Assembly: GCA_002286715.1 (NCBI GenBank)
Contig: NSJX01000004.1
Location: 198,253-262,252, forward strand
Length of the DNA stretch: 64,000 nucleotides
Source: Dentipellis sp. KUC8613
Taxonomy: Eukaryota > Basidiomycota > Agaricomycetes > Russulales > Hericiaceae
Direction of reading: 5' to 3'
Each line of letters opens with the position of its first letter. Position 1 is the stretch's first letter. A program made the position numbers and the translations under genes. This document shows, one piece after another, positions 13,204-24,285 of the stretch. The notes under the pieces were generated by a model, which was given only the letters and a program-made list of their open reading frames with translations, was not told where the DNA came from and searched no databases.

Positions 13204-13362
13204 CAGATAGGAGGAAGAGTACGTGGCGCGCGGGGTCGTGTCCAAGACGCGTTCTGTCACGTTGAGGAGGGAGCGTGACCGTGTGACGACCCCTGTTCCC
13301 TGCGAACTCGAAGTTAACGCGTCTTGTGCGCGCATCTTTCAATCCCGAAGCTTTCCCTCACA

Positions 13363-16300
13363 ATGTCTGCCCGGAAGCGAAAGGCGCCCTCCGCATCTGA
13401 TTATCAAGGAACATGGGATTCTATCCAAGGCCAGTCGGCTGTGTCCGCTCGGTTCGCTTTGTGCTGAAGGAGTTATCCTCAGACCTTCTTGTGAAGATCA
13501 AGCCGAATCTCAGCAGGACGAACCACCCCGGACCTGACTCTGCTCTCGTAAAGGACCTCTTCGAGCTCTCGGCCCTCGCGGAGAAACTCGTCCTCCTGCG
13601 CCCCAGGCCCAGCTCGGAATGGCAGACGGTGGCAGATGCGCTCGATCGAGAGGGTGAAATCGATTCTCCAGACCGTGCGGGGCCTAACTTACCTTTGAGC
13701 GGCTACAGGAACCTACTTGTGGAACGAATCAAGTGCTGTCCGTCCGGGGTTAGACGATCAGATAACCACCCTTGTCGCCGCACGTAAGTGTCCAGCCACA
13801 ACAGTGCCATGCTTTTTACAGTCGTTCTCATCAATCGGACCTCGTGCATCGCACCACCTAAAGTGAGGTTATCGGGATTTCGTCTCATTGAGGCTGGACT
13901 GCCCAGCAAACGCAATTTAGAAGGCAAGTGCGATACCTTCCACGGACTAGCCACGCTTACGGACTCTTTTGTACCCGGATTTAGTGCTCATTCACATGCT
14001 CCAACTGGCGAGCAAGGCAGGTACAACTTTAGCGGGTAAGTTCGTTTGTTATATGAAACTTCATTTCTGCATATGGGCATCCTTGCTTTGTTCGTGGTGG
14101 GGTGCAAGCGTCAGTTCTGATGGTTGTTTTACAGATGTAGGCAAGGTCGAACTCGCTGCCAGTGTCCTCGGATCTGCGGCCAAGGTACGGAAGAGCGCAA
14201 ATTTCTACCGCCCGAGACGTTCTGAACTAAGGAGTTGCCATTCTCGTCTCAAGTATGAAGAGTGCCTCAGAAGCATAGAGGATCCTCAAGGCGCACACCA
14301 ACAGTCAAGAGCACAGGCGACCGTCGTGTATTATTGCAGCAGAATGGAAGCAGTAAGCCTCGTGCCGCGCCACATAGCGCTCTACTCTTCCACGCACAGG
14401 GCTCACGGTCATGGGAATCTGATACCAGGCTTGGAAAGAAGGAAATGACAGCCTTGCGGACTATATGCTGCAAAACATCACCGGTAGGTAGCCGCCGCTC
14501 CGCATGTCAACTTCGGTGTGGGCCCACTTCTCACCTGATCCATGAAAGATGACAACGAGCGTTTGGCTCTTCTACCCGCTCGTGACGTACGTCCGCCGTA
14601 GACTGTCATCACCTTCCACGCCCAGAATACTGACCGGATGGCCGTCCCTACATAGCGCGAGCTGCTAGCAGCCAAACTTCTGGATATCGGCAGATCCCTC
14701 CTGGCCGGAAAAGCACGCAACAATGCAACATCTAATGAAGGCATGAAGGCCCAAGAGGCCGTCAAATGGATGCAAAAGGCGTTTGCTATTGCCGAACAGC
14801 TGGATGATATGGTGACTGCCGGTTCAATGGAGCTGAAGGTCGGTCAGATGGCCCTTCTATCCCTGGGTCTGCTAATACGGAGCTGTTCAGAGGTCAATAC
14901 TGCGGAACTTGTGTAAGACATCGGCGTCAGATACACGTCTCCACATACGTGCTGACGACGATTCTAGCCAGGGCATATGTTCTATCGTCCGCACAAGATC
15001 CCGAGAATCTCAGCCGTGCTGAGACTTCCCTAAACGAGTTACTGACTTCTGTTGATGCCACGGATGATCATGTAAGAAATCATGCGCAGCGACTCAGAAG
15101 GCTCCCACCCCCTCATATTTACGACGTGCCCCCCTTTTAGGGCAATTCCGAGTACCAAGAACTTCGATGGGGGATGGTGGCGGTTCTGAAACGGCGAGAA
15201 GCCGGGGATCCTGCCTTGCTGGGAGGTCAGTTACTAATACCCCCTGTATTTGACTCTTCCCTGATTGATATTGGTCCTCCGTGGTTTCCATACACGGCCA
15301 TCCAGCGTTCACGTCTATCATTGATCACATGAAATTTACGGAAGACAACGTGGTTGAGTAAGTCGGGTCTGTGTATGCGCAACCATTTTGAGGTTAAACG
15401 CGTGTCAGGGTACTCCGAGATGTCAAGACGCTCGTGCAACGACAGTGAGTCTTCTTGCTGCGGGAAGGCTTCGATGCTCACCTGTGAGCAGATCGCTCGT
15501 TGCAGACATCCTACAGCACTGCTTGCAGCGCACCCTGACGCGAACCGATCGCGCGGAACCGTCTTTCGTAGAACATTTCCTTTCGGCGCTGATTTTTCAC
15601 TGTTCGAAAGATGACAACCATGGCAGGGCAATACAGCGTCTGAAGACGGCGTTTGACCGTGAGTTCCATCTTAACGCGTCCCTTCATTCCGCTCAGTTCC
15701 TTTTACAGTAATCCATTCAGCTGAGTTTGATCTCTTGAAGGAACATGCTACAGCATGTGCCATGGTGCGATCTTTCAAATTCTTTCGAGACGTCCACACT
15801 CATAACAGTCGGAAAAGCTTCTATGGCAATCGGGCGAGCGTCGATTTGGCCTAAAGCGTCATTCGGAGGCCGCAGATTGGTTTTTGGCAGGGACGCATCG
15901 ATGTTTCAATAACATCGCCCAAGCTAGTATCAGCAAATGTTATCGCAAGGCGGCCCTGTGTCATATTCAACAACACGAATATGCGAAAGCCTCGAATGTC
16001 ATCGGGAGATGTCCCGGAAATGAAGCTCCGACGTACTACGTTATGCTACTGGTCGCGGTGAAGCAAGGTCCGTGCTGTGGCTTACTGTATTGTCCAATCT
16101 GACCATCTTTGAAGGCTTAGAAGATGAAGGTATGATAATCAAGCCACGTCGTCCACAATTGACCTGATGGCGCATCCAGCTATCCAAGCTGTCAGAATCA
16201 TGGTCCAGGCTCCCGACTTCGATCGGAAGATGTTGCTGCTCGCCACACGCCTCGCCCACGAATCAGACCTGAAGACACTGCTTCTGAATGTTCTCCAGGA

Positions 16301-18142
16301 GTTACTGAAGTTCGTTCGGGGTTCTGACGGGATCGATACCAGCGAGGAAGCCATTACCTTGATTCGTTGTATCATAAGACTTGACCTTCGGCTTATGGCG
16401 GTACCTTTGGCAGATAAGCAAGTGTCCGTTACCATTCTTCAGGCTCTTCTCTGACATCGGACCCACTCCAGGACGCCTTTGGTTGATGCGGTGATCGAAC
16501 ACTTTGCGATAGGTGAGCTCCTGTGGAGAAGCGGCCTGGATGGAGTTTCACTTACGCCCGGGGGTAGCCAACGCGTTGGTCAGGGATGCGCATTCCAAGA
16601 AGAAGGCGGCTGCAATTCTGAAAGACGTGTCGTGGCTGTGGCGTACCGCATACAACTGCGCGATCGAAGGCTGCTCAGACTGGCACGATGCGGAGAGAAA
16701 GACGCCTATTCTGTTTGATATTGTAATAGAGGTACGAAACAGTCCGTCCCTGACAAGTGCATGCGGTCATTGTTCTTCCAACATGGTTAGCTCCTCGAAG
16801 CGTACTCACAGACCCAGGCGCCGTTGAATGAAGTCGGAGAAGATATCTATTTGTGCATGGTCTTTGCCTCTTTCGCAGCAATTTCGGGTCGAGGTGACGT
16901 AAAATCCTCAATAACCGCTCGCACCCTTTCTGAATACGACATGCACGCAGTGTTTGCAATGCGCAAGGGTCTTCCGGAAGTGGATCCGGATCAGGTAGGA
17001 CACGTTTCCTCCGCTTCCGTGCTATGGTCTATTGACCGCTGTCGGATAGCTGCGATCATTAGCTGAGGCGGTCCAGGCATGTGAAGTCAGAATACGCAAT
17101 GTTCTGGACAAAGCTCTATTTCAGGACGCCAACCTCTCACGTGTCTCGGGCTGTCTGGCGGCAGTGTATGTTTTCGAATGCGAAGTCACCTGCCGCATGA
17201 AGGAATGGGCTCAGCTACCCCAGATAATTGAGGCACGTCTGTCTGATAACGGAAACCGTTTTCCAATATCTGATCTCCTGCGTCGGACTTGCAACAGAGG
17301 GCCGTGCGAGCCGACTCCTCGAATGTGGACGCCTTGGAAGCCATAGCGGATCTTCTGGTGCGCCCCCCACTATCGGAGCCAGTTCGGCTTACCCATAGAA
17401 TATGACCGCAGTGGGCAGAGTCGGAGTGCCCCATTGACGGTGCGTCTTCCCCTGCAGGCGGCTCGCCGATAAGAGCATCTCACGAGCTTGGCCACAGTGC
17501 TATTCTTGGGATTAGAGGTATATCTTCAGGCGTTACCCACCGCGCACACCCCCTAATGAACGAGCGCGGCTATTCCGGACGATAGGGCATAATTCACGCC
17601 AGCCTCGACCGGAACGCTCTGTCGGTGTCGAAGTTCTCCCGGTGGCTCCGTGCGCTGAGCACCGTGCTCCTGTCTCGAAACACCGCTCCCGACCGGCTTA
17701 AAGCCATCGGATATATCGAGCAGGCTATATCTGTGCTAGAGGACAATGCTGGCGCGGCGGATGGAAGCGATGAGGTAGGTCTCTCCATTCAGCTGTCGCC
17801 ACTCATGGGACTCCCCACTGTAATCTGCCTAGGTTTATCCCGTAGATGAGCGCTACTGGCTCCTTGCAACGTCATACAACACGGGGATCGAATGCCTCCA
17901 GTTTGTCGCGCTGTATTTTGAAGGGGGAGCTGGACCCTGACTTCACGGCGTTACAGCGTGTCTTTGCTCGATGAGGCGAAGCGTTGGTTCGAGGCAAGCA
18001 CTCTCATCTGTCGATATGTTCCAGATGGCGAGAGCAAGGCGGCCACGGTGCGTCATCCGTGCATCCTGCGACTCAGCTTTGCTGATTGTCCGTGCAGGTC
18101 GCAGAAACCTACCAGCACCTTCTCAACCGGTACACTTCTTGA
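13363..18142 (+). CDS. SPO22: Meiosis protein SPO22/ZIP4-like (TPR)
   Basis: I join 32 exons into 972 aa: 13363-13429, 13483-13653, 13709-13783, 13864-13923, 13985-14035, 14135-14184, 14254-14352, 14429-14483, 14549-14586, 14656-14838, 14891-14912, 14968-15071, 15141-15225, 15306-15357, 15409-15444, 15492-15658, 15709-15764, 15809-16067, 16115-16129, 16180-16417, 16472-16512, 16568-16731, 16791-16893, 16951-16994, 17050-17232, 17298-17357, 17412-17439, 17498-17517, 17586-17774, 17833-17900, 17957-18047, 18098-18142. The frame closes exactly. Typical family blocks include AVKWMQKAFAIAEQLD, SKCYRKAALCHIQQHEYAKA, VQAPDFDRKMLLLATRLAHE and LLDEAKRWFEASTLICR. Spo22/Zip4 is a TPR scaffold of the ZMM group that promotes crossover formation and synaptonemal complex assembly in meiotic nuclei. 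Introns at 13430, 13924, 16418 and 17233 start with GC. Introns ending at 13863, 14253, 14548 and 16114 end with AAG; for the last, a TAG six bases downstream (16120) is an in-frame alternative. Every exon is open, so I read the gene as functional, not decayed. Confidence 0.85.
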
Positions 18143-18411
18143 ATTGTGCTTGCTGTGTGCCACGCTTGGGTCTTGTCTTAGACTGTCTCTTGCTCAGTTT
18201 TCCCTGTGTTCTCGTGAATGCGGACTCCCTGGCTCTCACCGCTCTTGTTCTATTTGCTCCTGCTCTCTTTGCTCCTGCTCTTTGCGCTGGTCCTACCCTC
18301 TGACTCTGGCTTGACGATCACTCGGATGTCTGTTACTTATGCTCGTGCTCACGTATGTCGTAAATTTCCATGGATATGACTGTAACCATCGGCCACATAA
18401 GTGTAGAATAA
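18143..18411. other. Short convergent intergenic region
   Basis: This is the space between the SPO22/ZIP4 stop and the UTP18 stop. It is CT-rich (runs of CTCTTGCTC type around 18180-18300) and is expected to hold both 3' UTRs. No gene is seen. Confidence 0.6.
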
Positions 18412-20465
18412 TCATGCGACCTCATAATGTCTGAGATGATACAGAAGAACCCGACCGCGGTTGTTGCCCACAGCAACATAGTCACTGCCCTGCGAGAAGT
18501 CGATGCTGTTAACATGGCCCAGGGGCGTGCTCGATGTTGGCCAGTTGGAGAAAGCGGTCAGAGACGGAAGGTGGATCTGTAATAATAATAGAAAGAGACG
18601 TCAGAAGAAGGCTTGGAGAAAACTAACATACGGGACATACCAGACGCATTTGATCCTTCTTCACGTTGCTAGCGATAGCAAGCAATTGCGAGTCGTGGTT
18701 GAATCGAGCGGCAGATATGGACGTCGTGAGGTTTCCGATGGCCTTGAGGGGCTTGGGTCGATCCGGACCAGACGATGTTGCTGCGTCCGAGCCATACACA
18801 TTGACGATACCCGACCTGGACCTACAACACACGATTAGCAAACCTCCGTAGCGTCCTTCCCCCCTCTCTTACCCAATAGCAGTGTAGTTCCCCCTCCGAT
18901 CTCCAGTGAGAACGCGACTCCCAAAGCCCCCGTCGTCCTTCCACCTCTTCACACACCTGCGCTCTCCGACATCCCACACATACACCTCCGCATCTTCGTC
19001 AAGGCCCATAAGCTCCCGTTCGCTTCCCGGCCCGCGCGCCCACCACAACGACTTGATGGTCGCATTCGCCTTGACGCTGCCGACGACCTGGCCAGCACCA
19101 GATTGCCAATCCACGAGGTGCACGTAGCCACGGCGCCCAGCGACGGCGAGAACCTCGCCAGTGGGGTTGAAGGCGCAGGTTTCCATGCTTTGGTCCTCGA
19201 CTGCGCGGTTGGCGTCGTTGAAAGTCGTGCCCCAGAGCCCGCGCGGCGAGCGGACGGTCGCGCCGGATTGCAGGTCGTAAGTGTAGTAGAAGGGCCGCTG
19301 GCCGGTGAGGAGAACTGACGAGCCTGAGGGGTGGAATTGCGCGTTGCTGACCGGGAGCGAGGGGATGTGTAGTGTTTGGAGGTGTGGATTTGTGTGTCCG
19401 TCAATCTGCAAAGTATGGTTTTCGAGTCAATAAAATTCAGAAATAACGAATGGGGTGCGGCATACGTTGAACAGCCGTATTCGCCTATCCGCGCTGGCCG
19501 TCAGAAGCACCGGGACGTTCGGTGAGGGGTGGAATTGTACCACTTTTATCTCCCCATCCGCCTTCGCCGCCAGATTCGCGTCTCTCAACCTCTCAATCTC
19601 CAACGTCCCCGACTTCAACGTCCTCCTCTTCCCAGTACTCGCGATCCCACCCGTCGACGCAAGCAGACTCTCGATCCCTTCATCCTCCTCATCCGAGCCC
19701 TCCCTCTGCCTCTTCGCCTTCCTGCGCGCAGCGGTCGCCCACTCTGGCGCGGGGTTGATTTTTTCGAACTGCCGGCGCAGACGGCGTTCGTATTCGCGTC
19801 CGTTCACGACGTCCTCAGTGGGGGCGTCGCGCAGTTTGCGCAGGCGCGTGTTGGTGGCGAGCGAAACCTCGAGGGTTGCGTCGTCGGGGTCCACCCATGC
19901 AGGCGGCTTGCGGCTTTTGGTTGTTGGTCGATTGAATGGATCGGGTTTTGTCGCTGGTGCGGTGTCCTCCGCGTCAGAGGCGTCACTTGCTTCGTCTGCC
20001 TCCTCTTGCTCGCTCTCGTTTTCGCTCCCGCTAGGACCGCCGTTTTCAGGCTCGCTCACCTCCTCATCGGATGCACCGACGTCGATGTCAAGATATGGTG
20101 TATCCTGCTTCTTCGCAGATGTGCGGTCGTCTACGAAGAAGAGCTGCGGCGCGTCATATAAACAGAAAAGTCAACATCTTCACTTGACGAAAACTCACGT
20201 CTGCGTCCAACAAGCCTTCGAACTCCTTGGCCCCATCTTCCTCCGCCTCCGCCTCCTCCTCTTCATCACTCACAGCAATCTCCTTTCCCTTCCCTTTCCC
20301 TGACGGCACGAACGGCACACCGAAAAGCATGCTCTCCAGCTTCCGCTCCTCATCATCCTTGCTCGCCTCGTCCGTAACAGACACATGCGCCCCTAACGGC
20401 AGCGGTTCATCCTGCGCCTTCTGCGATTTTTCCGTCCTCTGTCGTTTCCTAGCGTGTTTCGGCAT
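18412..20465 (-). CDS. UTP18: U3 snoRNP component Utp18 (WD40)
   Basis: Exons are 20465-20199, 20143-19466, 19405-18873, 18821-18641 and 18576-18412 (1824 nt, 607 aa), with all introns GT-AG. A basic N-terminus (MPKHARKRQR) and two acidic stretches lead to the family block LFFVDD, then PAWVDPDD and the WD40 propeller. Within the propeller, VQFHPSPNVPVLLTAS, PFYYTYDLQSG, FNPTGEVLAVAGRRGYVHLVD and, at the end, SNWPTSSTPLGHVNSIDFSQGS are characteristic of Utp18. Utp18 sits in the UtpB part of the small-subunit processome in the nucleolus, where it helps process 18S pre-rRNA and recruits the exosome helicase in yeast. Length matches the yeast protein (594 aa). Confidence 0.95.
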
Positions 20466-20834
20466 CCTGCAATGTGAGAGCTCGGCAGAGGCGGCAGAGG
20501 ACGAGAGCCAAAATCGAGGTCGAACGCTTGGACGCGTGGATGAAAATGGAAATCGCGACTTGCCATATTTGCGCGCCCGGGCCGGCGTCTCTGATATCCC
20601 CGTTATCCGCAGAAAATAAAGTAAGAAGCCATATAAGCCCTATTTTGTTCTCCGCGATTATCTCCCGGCGCTCGGCAACTTTGCCCCTTGCCAGTATACT
20701 TCTCCGTCCTGGTCCATCAGACCCTCCTGGTCAAGATGCATCTTTGTTGGTCATTGGCAGGCTGCCCATGTGTATACGAGCGGTTGTGGGCGTGCTGATG
20801 GCTTGGAAGCCCCCTCTGCCTGACTCTATCATTG

Positions 20835-21621
20835 ATGGTAGATCAGTCAAAACATGCCCCTCGCACAGTTCCTTGCGGCCTTCGCGAATTCTTCGTGGCG
20901 GATGATTCGGGAATATCAAACGCGCATATCGATTCTCTCGTCAGTCCCATTTCATCGTCTAGGAACCCCGCGCTTTCGCGCCTTCTGATCAGCACAGGCA
21001 CTCCGGGGGTAGCGAGGTGCTTACCCACTGAACAGGTACACTGTGAGGCATGCGGCGAAGTCGTACGTTCGTGAGTGTTCCAATATGAATTGTATCTTTC
21101 GTATCTATCGGATCCGAGCTGCGTCACCCTGCACTCCGAGCATTGGCAATCATCGTCTTTGATGGTCCTGCGTGCCGTGTCTTATGGTTGTGGTGCACAG
21201 AAGTCTGACCGATGGTACGCAACTGCGATGGTCCCGCTTCTGGCATCAAGGAGTAATTCCCTCCATTGGAGCGTCCGATGTATGCGCTCGGTACTGAGAC
21301 AGACAGAACCAAAGCTATCTCCCAAGCGACGACAGGCGGCAAGATTCATGTTACAGCACTGTCGTAAGCGGTGACATTTCCCATCATTGACTCCGATACT
21401 GTCTAAACATTCTTTCCCAGCCCGAGGACTACAGTTATATGGTGCCCGCGCGTTGCTACACTGGCTGTCGAAAGTGCGCCTGGTCTGCCGTCATCGGCGG
21501 TAGACCGGGCTTAGAGAGCACATACTTCGCCCATTTGGTTCCATTTCCTGCTCTGGAGTCTGGCAAGAAGTCGAGACCGGATCACGATAATAATCAATTT
21601 GGTATATGCCCCGTGGTGTAG
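20835..21621 (+). CDS. Possible hypothetical gene with CxxC motifs (model incomplete)
   Basis: Three open stretches on the plus strand look like exon pieces. 20835-21070 ends in VHCEACGEVV; 21120-21370 carries LHSEHWQ and later KLSPKRRQAARFML; 21420-21620 begins after a CAG acceptor with PEDYSYMVPARCYTGCRKCAW. The C-x2-C followed by H-x-W, seen once and half-seen again, resembles the Cys/Trp/His repeats of uncharacterised Agaricomycete proteins I have seen, but I could not join the pieces into a clean frame. It may be a decayed gene or chance. Confidence 0.25.
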
Positions 21622-22565
21622 TAATCTGCCGTGCAGTTTCGCGTTTTTTGGCACTTGCAAAAATTCCTGCAAGCCAGATCGTTTCTAGCCTGCGCGTGTG
21701 GCCCAGACTGGAGTGGCGGCTCTATGTTAGACTGACATGCGAAGTTTTTAGCGAATAAAAGTTGACGTCGCCAGAGCTGTCGCTTGGCAAGTACGCGGTT
21801 GCCCGTGTATCAAAAAAACCTTCGGCGAAGTGGAAGAAATCTGCGCTTATGCAAACCCGCGTCCCGAGCCTGATGGCTGCGACGGGCGCCGTGCAGAGGC
21901 GGACCCTTGACGAGGTCTCGTAACGCTGGCGACCAGGGAATCGAGACCCAAGGAGTTAGAACTGGCTCACAGATTTCTTCTGCGTTTCCGGGCAATTTGT
22001 ACCACTCGTCGGGGAGGTCAGACGACGCCAAAACAGCACTTTTGCGTAGAGAATGGAGAGCGCCTGGACGGATCTCGTGTTCAATTTTGTATAATTAAGG
22101 GCAATTTTGATGAGGAGAAATAGCCGGGCCCACCGGGAGGGTTGTCCGGCAGATAAGTCCGTGGGGGAAAACGGGAAAGGATATCGGTTGTGCCGTCATC
22201 GGGGTCCGAGCAAACTGACAAGAGGAGGTGAATTCCAATGCCAGTTTGCTGTCAGCGCCCAACTCCAACCCGAACCTCCTCCTCGCTCCTTGTCCTTCTC
22301 TTTCTTTCCTCTCTTTTCTCTCTATAATATCTACTACTTATCCCCTGGGCTTTCCCTGATCTCCCATTGCATTCGGTAAGCAGAACTTTGATGATATCAT
22401 GACTTTCGGAAGCATCATGAGGCAGACCCATATTGACGCTCGACGGACTCCCAAGGAACAGGATTGTCCTTCCCTCAGTACTTCCATCACGCCCGCTCTT
22501 CCAACCCGCGAGCTTCCAGCTCTCTCGATACATATCCTTCTGCCGCCCCGGACTTGCTCGTAGGA

Positions 22566-24285
22566 ATGGGTCTCTGTCTCTCTTCGGGAGGTCTGGACGT
22601 GTCTGAGGAAGACAAGCGAAGGAATCGGGAAGCTGAGAAGGTTCTCAAAGATGTACGTCTGCTGATAATGCGTCTTCTCGCTTCCGCGGCGCATATATGC
22701 GCTGTTTTGTGCTCTTCCAATCCGTTCTGCAAGCATACTGATGATGATGCATGCAGGCGCGAACGAAGATGGCCACCCAAGTTAAGGTGCGTGGGTGTTG
22801 AGACACATCGCAATCAATGCCTGATGACACGGCCTGCAGGTGTTGCTCCTCGGTTCAGGAGATTCGGGGAAGTCGACTATCCTCAAGGTAGCATACAATC
22901 GCTTGCTGGATTGCTAACATCCGCTGACTACTCCCCCCAGCAAATGCGCCTGATCCATAAGGTTCCATTCTCGGCACAAGAGGTCGAGTCGTACCGACAG
23001 CTCATCTTCAACAACTTGACGCACGGCCTCAAGTACGTGATCGAGTCGATGGAGGACATGGAGCTCGAGCCGTCACCAGAGAATGCCGACAACGTCGAGT
23101 TGGTCGACAATGCGCGTGACATCCGTGATGGCGAACCCTTCCCGACCAATTATTTGGAGCCGTTGCGATCGTTATGGAATGATCCCAGTGTACAGAAGGC
23201 ATGGGAGAGAGGTAACGAGGCTGCTCTGCCGGAGAAGTGAGTCATCGCCGTCTTTCGATATTGCCCATTGCTTGACAATTGTCCGTTAGCTTGGCATACT
23301 TCTTTGGAGATCTCGACCGTCTGTTCCAGACAGAATATGTCCCAACAGAACAGGATATCGTCCGATGCCGAGCGCGGACGATTGGTATCACGGAGACGGT
23401 CTTCCAGCTCAAGGAGCACGAGATGCTCATGGTGGATGTTGGTGGACAGAAGAGCGAGCGAAGAAAGTGGATTCACTGTTTCCAAGACGTCACAAGTATC
23501 CTCTTCCTGTGCAGCTTGAGCGGATACGACCAGTGCCTTGTCGAAGACAAGGATGCGGTATGTATGGCGCACATATACAAGACGTATCTCATCGCCCTAT
23601 CTTCTAGAATCAAATGCAAGACGCGATGACTATTTGGGACTCAATATGTCACTCGCAGTGGTTCAAGGCGACTTCAATCGTAAGCTGTGCAGCCCGTTAG
23701 TCTTCGAATGATCCATGCTGAGCGGCGAGCAGATCCTCTTCCTCAACAAGAATGATCTGTTTGAGAACAAAATCCAGCATTCGGACATCAAGAACTTCTT
23801 CCCCGTGAGTGCTAGTCTTGTGGGATCCATCATCTACTGAAACCCGGCCGAGTACAGGATTATGATGGGGAGCCGAATGACCCCCGTGCAGGGCGTGAGT
23901 ATTTCAAGAAGCGCTTCGCAAGACTGGCACAGAAGGCAGGGCGCTCGAAGGAGCGTGAGATCTACATCCAGTGCGTGTCATCATTGCATCCAGGATAGGA
24001 TAACATATAACCACTCACGTCCATGAAGCATTACTACCGCCACGGATACTGCGCTGCTGCGTGTAGTGATGGCAGCTGTCGAAGGCGAGTATCTCTTTAC
24101 CGTTCTCATACTTTACAGCTGACCTTTTCTTGCAGAGTGAGTCTTCCATTTCATATTCCCCGTTTCCATTCTTCCCCCTTTGGCATGCAACCCTATCGCT
24201 CAACATTTCCCATGGTCATCATCTGTCCCGGCGTCCTATCAGCATCTTTTTGCGACGCAACCTTGAGGTCGCCGCACTGATCTGA
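22566..24285 (+). CDS. Heterotrimeric G protein alpha subunit
   Basis: Exons are 22566-22652, 22757-22786, 22840-22887, 22941-23236, 23290-23557, 23608-23679, 23733-23804, 23858-23970, 24029-24088 and 24243-24285 (1089 nt, 362 aa). All Galpha signatures are present: P-loop GSGDSGKST, the switch I Arg/Thr block RARTIGIT, switch II DVGGQKSERRKWIHCF, NKND and TTATDT. The start MGLCLS gives Gly2 for N-myristoylation and Cys4 for palmitoylation, so the protein is membrane-anchored. The C-terminus FLRRNLEVAALI, which contacts the receptor, has no cysteine at -4. The P-loop has D where most Galphas have E, and S where most have A. The helical domain carries a loop around SMEDMELEPSPENADN. The intron ending at 24028 uses an AAG acceptor. 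Basidiomycetes have several Galphas acting in mating and cAMP signalling; I cannot say which one this is. Confidence 0.95.

Noticed and set aside
13363..13464. Early in-frame stop in SPO22 suggesting a pseudogene
   Set aside because: A GC-AG intron (13430-13482) removes the stop and restores the family sequence WDSIQ-DLLVKIKP; all 32 exons are open downstream.
24085..24113. GC donor near 24085 in the last part of Galpha
   Set aside because: An ordinary GT donor at 24089 (GTATCT) joined to the CAG at 24242 gives the complete C-terminus IFLRRNLEVAALI.
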